Position numbers and translations under genes: made by a program | In this document: one piece after another, positions 60,137 through 64,000 of the stretch | Layout of the letters: the number at the start of each line of letters is the position of its first letter | How positions within the stretch are numbered: the stretch's first letter is position 1 | The notes under the pieces: model-generated | Database searches by the model: none | What the model was told of the DNA's origin: nothing | What the model saw: only the letters and a program-made list of their open reading frames with translations | NCBI GenBank assembly: GCA_050486225.1 | Contig: JBJHCV010000003.1 | Coordinates: 124,001 to 188,000 of the forward strand | Reading direction: 5' to 3' | Source of the DNA: JBBDIX01 sp050486225 | Lineage (GTDB): Bacteria; Actinomycetota; Nitriliruptoria; Nitriliruptorales; Nitriliruptoraceae | Length of the DNA: 64,000 bases

Positions 60137-61231
60137 ATGGCAGATCGTCGCACCGACCCGGCCGAACTGTTGCCCGGCGCCGAGCCGGTGCAACTGCTCG
60201 ATCCCGAGGGAAACCTCCGGGCGCACCCCGACCTGCCGCTCGACCTGTCCGACGACCTGCTGCGTGACCTGTACCGATGGATGGTCGTCACGCGCGCCGT
60301 CGACCAGGAGGCCATCAACCTGCAGCGCCAGGGCCAGCTGGCCGTCTACCCGTCGTGTCTCGGACAGGAGGCGGCCCAGGTCGGGTCGGCCTCCGCGCTC
60401 GCGCCGGACGACTGGATCTTCCCGTCATATCGCGAACTGGGCGCCGCCACGGTGCGCGGTGTCGACCTCGTCGGGCTGATGCACATGTTCCGCGGCACCT
60501 GGCTCAGCGACCACGACCCGGTGGAACAGCGCTTCGGACTCATGGCGATCCCGATCGGCACCCAGGTGCTCCACGCCGTGGGGTACGCGATGGGGACCGG
60601 ACTCGACGGACAGTCGACGGTGACCGTCGCCTACTGCGGTGACGGCGCGACGTCGGAGGGCGACACCCACGAGGCGTTGACGTTCGCCGGCGTGTTCGAC
60701 GCGCCGGTGGTGTTCCTCGTCCAGAACAACCAGTACGCGATCTCGGTGCCGTTCGAACGGCAGACCGCCGCTCCGTCGCTCGCCCACAAGGCGGTTGGCT
60801 ACGGGATCCCCGGGGTGCGGTGCGACGGCAACGACGTGCTGGCCACCCACCTGGTGACCCGCAGGGCCGTCGAACGGGCCCGTTCCGGTGGCGGTCCGAC
60901 GCTCGTCGAGGCCGTGACGTACCGGCGCGAGGCCCACACCACCTCCGACGACGCGAGGCGCTACCGCAGTGACGACGAGGTCGCGGGTGCCGAGGCGCGT
61001 GACCCGATCGCACGAATGGCGGTGTTCCTGCGGGGGCGGGGGCTGCTCGACGACGACGTGCAGGCCGACGTCGACCACGAGGCGGCACAGCAGGCCCGTG
61101 CCATCCGAGACGCGGTCTACGACGCCGATCACGGCGACCCGATGGAACTGTTCGACCACGTGTACGTCGACGCGACCGGACACTTCGACGGGCAGGTCGA
61201 ACGTCTCCGACGCGAACTCGACGGAGCCTGA
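60137..61231 (+). CDS. pdhA: 2-oxoacid dehydrogenase E1 alpha subunit (pyruvate or branched-chain)
   Basis: A 364-residue TPP-binding E1 alpha. LLRDLYRWMVVTRAVDQEA, PSCLGQEAAQVGSA, the TPP-Mg motif YCGDGATSEGDTHEAL ending LVQNNQYAIS, and the phosphorylation-loop-like YRREAHTTSDDARRYR are seen. The N-terminal region resembles Bacillus PdhA more than BkdA, but substrate cannot be fixed. The ATG follows GGGAG. E1 beta starts just after its stop, then E2; no E3 gene is in view. Confidence 0.92.
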   Translation: MADRRTDPAELLPGAEPVQLLDPEGNLRAHPDLPLDLSDDLLRDLYRWMVVTRAVDQEAINLQRQGQLAVYPSCLGQEAAQVGSASALAPDDWIFPSYRELGAATVRGVDLVGLMHMFRGTWLSDHDPVEQRFGLMAIPIGTQVLHAVGYAMGTGLDGQSTVTVAYCGDGATSEGDTHEALTFAGVFDAPVVFLVQNNQYAISVPFERQTAAPSLAHKAVGYGIPGVRCDGNDVLATHLVTRRAVERARSGGGPTLVEAVTYRREAHTTSDDARRYRSDDEVAGAEARDPIARMAVFLRGRGLLDDDVQADVDHEAAQQARAIRDAVYDADHGDPMELFDHVYVDATGHFDGQVERLRRELDGA

Positions 61232-61232
61232 C

Positions 61233-62204
61233 ATGCCGGTCACGCTCGCCCAGGCCATCAACCACGCGCTCGTGGACGCGATGGAGCACGACCCGCGCGT
61301 GCTGGTGCTCGGGGAGGACGTCGGGCGCCTCGGTGGGGTGTTCCGCGTCACCGAGGGCCTGCAGGACAAGTTCGGGGCGCAGCGCTGCTTCGACACCCCG
61401 CTGGCCGAGTCGGGGATCATCGGGGTCTCCATCGGTCTGGCGATGGCAGGATGGCGACCGGTCCCGGAGATGCAGTTCGACGCGTTCTCGTACCCGGCGT
61501 TCGAGCAGATCGTGAGCCACCTCGCGAAGCTGCGGAACCGGTCGAGGGGAACCCTGCGCCTGCCGGTCACGGTCCGCATCCCGTACGGGGGAGGCATCGG
61601 CGCCGTCGAACACCACTCGGAGTCCCCCGAGACGTACTGGATGCACACGGCGGGCCTGAAGGTGATGACCCCGTCGACTCCCGACGACGCCTACTCGATG
61701 ATGCGTGAGGCCATCGAACTCGACGACCCGGTGATCTTCCTCGAACCCAAGCGCCGCTACTGGACGAGATCGGACACGCCACTGCCGGTGCGCACCGAGC
61801 CGAGCCATCGGGCAGTCGTGCGCCGCCGCGGCACGACCGCCTCGCTCGTCGCGTACGGGCCCATGGTCAGGACCGCCCTCGACGCCGCGGAGCAGGCGCT
61901 CGAACGCGAGTGGGACCTGGAGGTCGTCGACCTGCGCTCGCTGTCGCCGCTCGACACCGCTGCGCTGGTGACCACGGCTCGCCGCACCGGGCGGGTCGTG
62001 GTCGTGCACGAGGCACCCGAGACCCTCGGGCCCGGGGCGGAGATCGCCGCCCGGATCCAGGAGCAGGCGTTCCACGACCTGGAGGCGCCCGTCCTGCGGG
62101 TCAGCGGCTTCGACACCCCCTACCCACCCGCACGGCTCGAGTCCCACTGGCTGCCCGGGGTCGACCGGATCCTGGACGCCGTGGAGCGCTCGCTGTCGTT
62201 CTGA
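61233..62204 (+). CDS. pdhB: 2-oxoacid dehydrogenase E1 beta subunit
   Basis: A 323-residue transketolase-like E1 beta, partner of the preceding subunit. TLAQAINHALVDAMEHDPRV, VLGEDVGRLGGVFRVTEGL, FDTPLAESGIIGVSIGLAMA, RIPYGGGIGAVEHHSES and VVDLRSLSPLDTAAL are typical. The ATG lies one base after the E1 alpha stop, so the subunits are made in step. Confidence 0.94.
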   Translation: MPVTLAQAINHALVDAMEHDPRVLVLGEDVGRLGGVFRVTEGLQDKFGAQRCFDTPLAESGIIGVSIGLAMAGWRPVPEMQFDAFSYPAFEQIVSHLAKLRNRSRGTLRLPVTVRIPYGGGIGAVEHHSESPETYWMHTAGLKVMTPSTPDDAYSMMREAIELDDPVIFLEPKRRYWTRSDTPLPVRTEPSHRAVVRRRGTTASLVAYGPMVRTALDAAEQALEREWDLEVVDLRSLSPLDTAALVTTARRTGRVVVVHEAPETLGPGAEIAARIQEQAFHDLEAPVLRVSGFDTPYPPARLESHWLPGVDRILDAVERSLSF

Positions 62205-62233
62205 CGCACCACCCGTACGCGAAAGGCCGTCGT

Positions 62234-63562
62234 GTGACCGACACGCCACCAGACACGGACGTCGAGGGGCGCCCCCGAGAGTTCTGCCTGCCCGACCTCG
62301 GCGAGGGACTCGAGGAGGGGGAGATCGTCGCCTGGCACGTCGAGGTCGGGGACCGCGTCGAACTCAACGAGCCGATCGTGGAGATCGAGACCGCCAAGGC
62401 GGTCGTCGCCGTCCCGTGTCCCTTCGCGGGCAGGATCGAGGCCCGGATGGGCGAGGTCGGCGACACCCTCGCGGTGGGCAGCGTGCTCGTGCGCGTCCTG
62501 ACCGAGTCCGGCGCGCCGTCGAGTGCGCCCGCCCCGTCGCCCGACCGCGCGACGGGCAACGGGCAGCAGGACTCGCCGGGAACGGTGGACGACGGGTCGC
62601 GTCCCCTTGTCGGCTACGGCATCCATCCGGACGGGCAGGACGCCTCCGACGGTGACACCACCGACAACGGTGCTCGGCCACGTGCCAAGCCACCCGTCCG
62701 GCGTCTGGCCCGCGAACTGGGCATCGACCTCGCGTCGGTCACCGGCAGTGGTCCGGGCGGCATCGTCACGCGAGAGGACGTGACGGCGTACGGCGCTGCG
62801 TACGCGGCGGCAGGCGCCTACGGCTTCCGGGGACGGCGCCCCGGCGAGGTGGAGGTCGTGCGGGGCGTGCGGCGGCGCATCATGGACAAGATGGAGGTGT
62901 CCCGTCGGGAGATCCCGGCGGCCTCGTGCACCCGGGAGGTGGACCTGACCCGGCTCTGGGACCTTCGTGCAGACCTGACCCGGCAGGCGCGGGGGGACGG
63001 GCTCGACGTGAGGATCACCCCGTTCGCCGTGATCATGCGTGCGACGGTGGTCGCCCTGCGGCGCTTCCCCACCCTCAACGCGAGGCTCGTCGGACGTGAC
63101 CCGGACGCGGGGGCCGCAGGGGAGGTGCACCTGCTCGAGGACATCAACCTCGGGGTCGCCGTCGACACCGACCGTGGGCTGGTCGTCCCGAACATCAAGC
63201 GCGCGCAGGACCTGTCGCTCGTGGAACTCGCGGCGCGCGGTGCGAGGCTCGCCGACCAGGCGCGCGACGGGTCCATCGAACCCGCCGACGTGACCGGAGG
63301 GACGTTCACGGTCAACAACTACGGGGCGTTCGGCAACGATGACGGGGATCCGATCCTCAACCATCCCGAGGCCGGGATCCTCGGGGTGGGGGCGATCCGG
63401 GAACGGCCCTGGGTCGTAGACGGTGAGCTCGCCGTCCGGCGCGTCGCGACCCTGCGACTCGCGTTCGACCACCGCGTGTGCGACGGCGGCGAGGCCGGGC
63501 GGTTCGTCACCTACGTCGCGACCCTGTGTGAGGAACCGTCACGCATCCTGCTGTATGCGTGA
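62234..63562 (+). CDS. pdhC: Dihydrolipoamide acyltransferase (E2)
   Basis: A 442-residue E2 with one lipoyl domain (Lys in IVEIETAKAVVAVP), an Asp/Gly/Ser/Pro-rich linker (about 90-150), a peripheral subunit-binding domain (VRRLARELGIDLASVTGSG) and the catalytic acyltransferase domain ending in FDHRVCDGGEAGRFV with the H-x3-D-G motif. GAAAGG precedes the GTG. It completes E1a-E1b-E2; acyl-CoA made here could feed FabH in the operon just upstream. Confidence 0.94.
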   Translation: MTDTPPDTDVEGRPREFCLPDLGEGLEEGEIVAWHVEVGDRVELNEPIVEIETAKAVVAVPCPFAGRIEARMGEVGDTLAVGSVLVRVLTESGAPSSAPAPSPDRATGNGQQDSPGTVDDGSRPLVGYGIHPDGQDASDGDTTDNGARPRAKPPVRRLARELGIDLASVTGSGPGGIVTREDVTAYGAAYAAAGAYGFRGRRPGEVEVVRGVRRRIMDKMEVSRREIPAASCTREVDLTRLWDLRADLTRQARGDGLDVRITPFAVIMRATVVALRRFPTLNARLVGRDPDAGAAGEVHLLEDINLGVAVDTDRGLVVPNIKRAQDLSLVELAARGARLADQARDGSIEPADVTGGTFTVNNYGAFGNDDGDPILNHPEAGILGVGAIRERPWVVDGELAVRRVATLRLAFDHRVCDGGEAGRFVTYVATLCEEPSRILLYA

Positions 63563-63622
63563 CCACGCCGTGCCCGCACGCGGTCGCTGCAGGGGAGCGG
63601 CGCGCACGCGTCGACGGCACCC

Positions 63623-64000
63623 GTGACGGCCACGACCGTGACCGTGGACGGCGTCGAGGTCGCCATCTCGTCGCCCGACCGTGTGCTGTTCCCCGAGGTC
63701 GGTCTGACCAAGCGTGACCTCGTCGACTTCTACGTCGAGGTGGCCGACGTACTCATGCCCCACTGCCGTGACCGACCGTGCAACCTCGAACGTCATCCGC
63801 GCGGGGTGGGCGGTCCGTCGTTCGTGCAGAAGCGACTGCCCGACACGCGACCGTCGTGGCTCGGAGTCGCCGAGGTCACGTTCGGGTCCGGGAACACGGC
63901 GATCGAACTCTGCCCGACGTCCGTCGCCGACGTCGTGTGGGCCGCGAACCTCGGGGCCATCACGGTGCACCCGTGGTCGTTGCGCGTGGCCCGGTCGACG
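63623..64000 (+). CDS. LigD-type DNA polymerase/primase domain protein, 5' part
   Basis: The first 126 residues of a protein cut by the window end. ISSPDRVLFPEVGLTKRDLV, DRPCNLERHPRGV, FVQKRLPD and VVWAANLGAITVHPWSLR are the opening motifs of the LigD polymerase (archaeo-eukaryotic primase-like) domain of bacterial non-homologous end joining. The GTG start gives this N-terminus directly, so the polymerase domain is at the start of the protein; whether a ligase or nuclease domain follows cannot be seen. It starts 60 bases after E2 with no clear ribosome site. Confidence 0.88.
   Translation, partial: MTATTVTVDGVEVAISSPDRVLFPEVGLTKRDLVDFYVEVADVLMPHCRDRPCNLERHPRGVGGPSFVQKRLPDTRPSWLGVAEVTFGSGNTAIELCPTSVADVVWAANLGAITVHPWSLRVARST

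Overview
The window is one continuous, gene-dense stretch of a very G+C-rich bacterial chromosome (about 70 percent by eye). GTG starts are frequent and genes often overlap by four bases (ATGA or GTGA). No rRNA, tRNA, insertion sequence, prophage or CRISPR array was seen. The genes point to an actinobacterium: the enoyl-ACP reductase is InhA-like, there is a group II truncated haemoglobin, and the order etfB-etfA ... cysteine desulfurase-mnmA-ligA ... gatC-gatA-gatB ... ilvB-ilvN ... serA matches the order known from Mycobacterium and relatives. The type IV pilus genes and the separate type II fatty acid synthase genes suggest a deep-branching lineage (Nitriliruptoria-like is a guess, not shown).

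Layout. 1-5.7 kb: a type IV pilus/secretion cluster (assembly ATPase cut by the window edge, platform protein, PilV-, PilW- and PilX-like minor pilins, a long pilin-anchored protein with repeated Ig-like modules, and a small major-type pilin behind a structured leader). 5.9-8.6 kb: NCS2 nucleobase permease and an amidase. 8.7-12.2 kb (minus): a tightly packed operon of a small monooxygenase-fold protein, a cobalamin-binding protein with the W-x9-EH motif of B12 photoreceptors, a PAS-like histidine kinase, and a PhzF-family protein. 12.2-18.9 kb: MFS transporter, CoA transferase, purine nucleoside phosphorylase, lactate permease, and a secreted alpha/beta hydrolase. 18.9-20.4 kb (minus): SCO1 and CtaG for cytochrome oxidase copper delivery. 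20.6-24 kb: MFS transporter, small membrane protein, and electron transfer flavoprotein.

24.3-29.6 kb: a complete nucleoside-type BMP ABC transporter. With the purine phosphorylase and the nucleobase permease it suggests active nucleoside scavenging. 30.1-34.5 kb: cysteine desulfurase, MnmA and NAD-dependent DNA ligase. 34.5-37.2 kb (minus): pncB-pncA-nrtR, a self-regulated NAD salvage operon with a candidate operator. 37.3-43.8 kb: FAD oxidoreductase, GatCAB and Dxs. 43.9-46.5 kb: ilvBN behind a valine-rich leader peptide and attenuator hairpin. 46.5-53 kb: class V aminotransferase, two unusual acyltransferases, a lipoprotein, an acetyltransferase, a globin and serA, placed where ilvC would be expected.

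53.2-59.4 kb: a type II fatty acid synthesis operon (fabD-fabH-fabG-acpP-fabF-plsC-acpS-fabI). 59.4-63.6 kb: a universal stress protein gene diverging from pyruvate/branched-chain dehydrogenase E1 alpha, E1 beta and E2. These could supply acyl-CoA starters to FabH. The window ends inside a LigD-type polymerase domain gene.

The most notable items are the B12-sensor/kinase operon and the valine attenuator of ilvBN. All calls are from reading the sequence; no database search was run.
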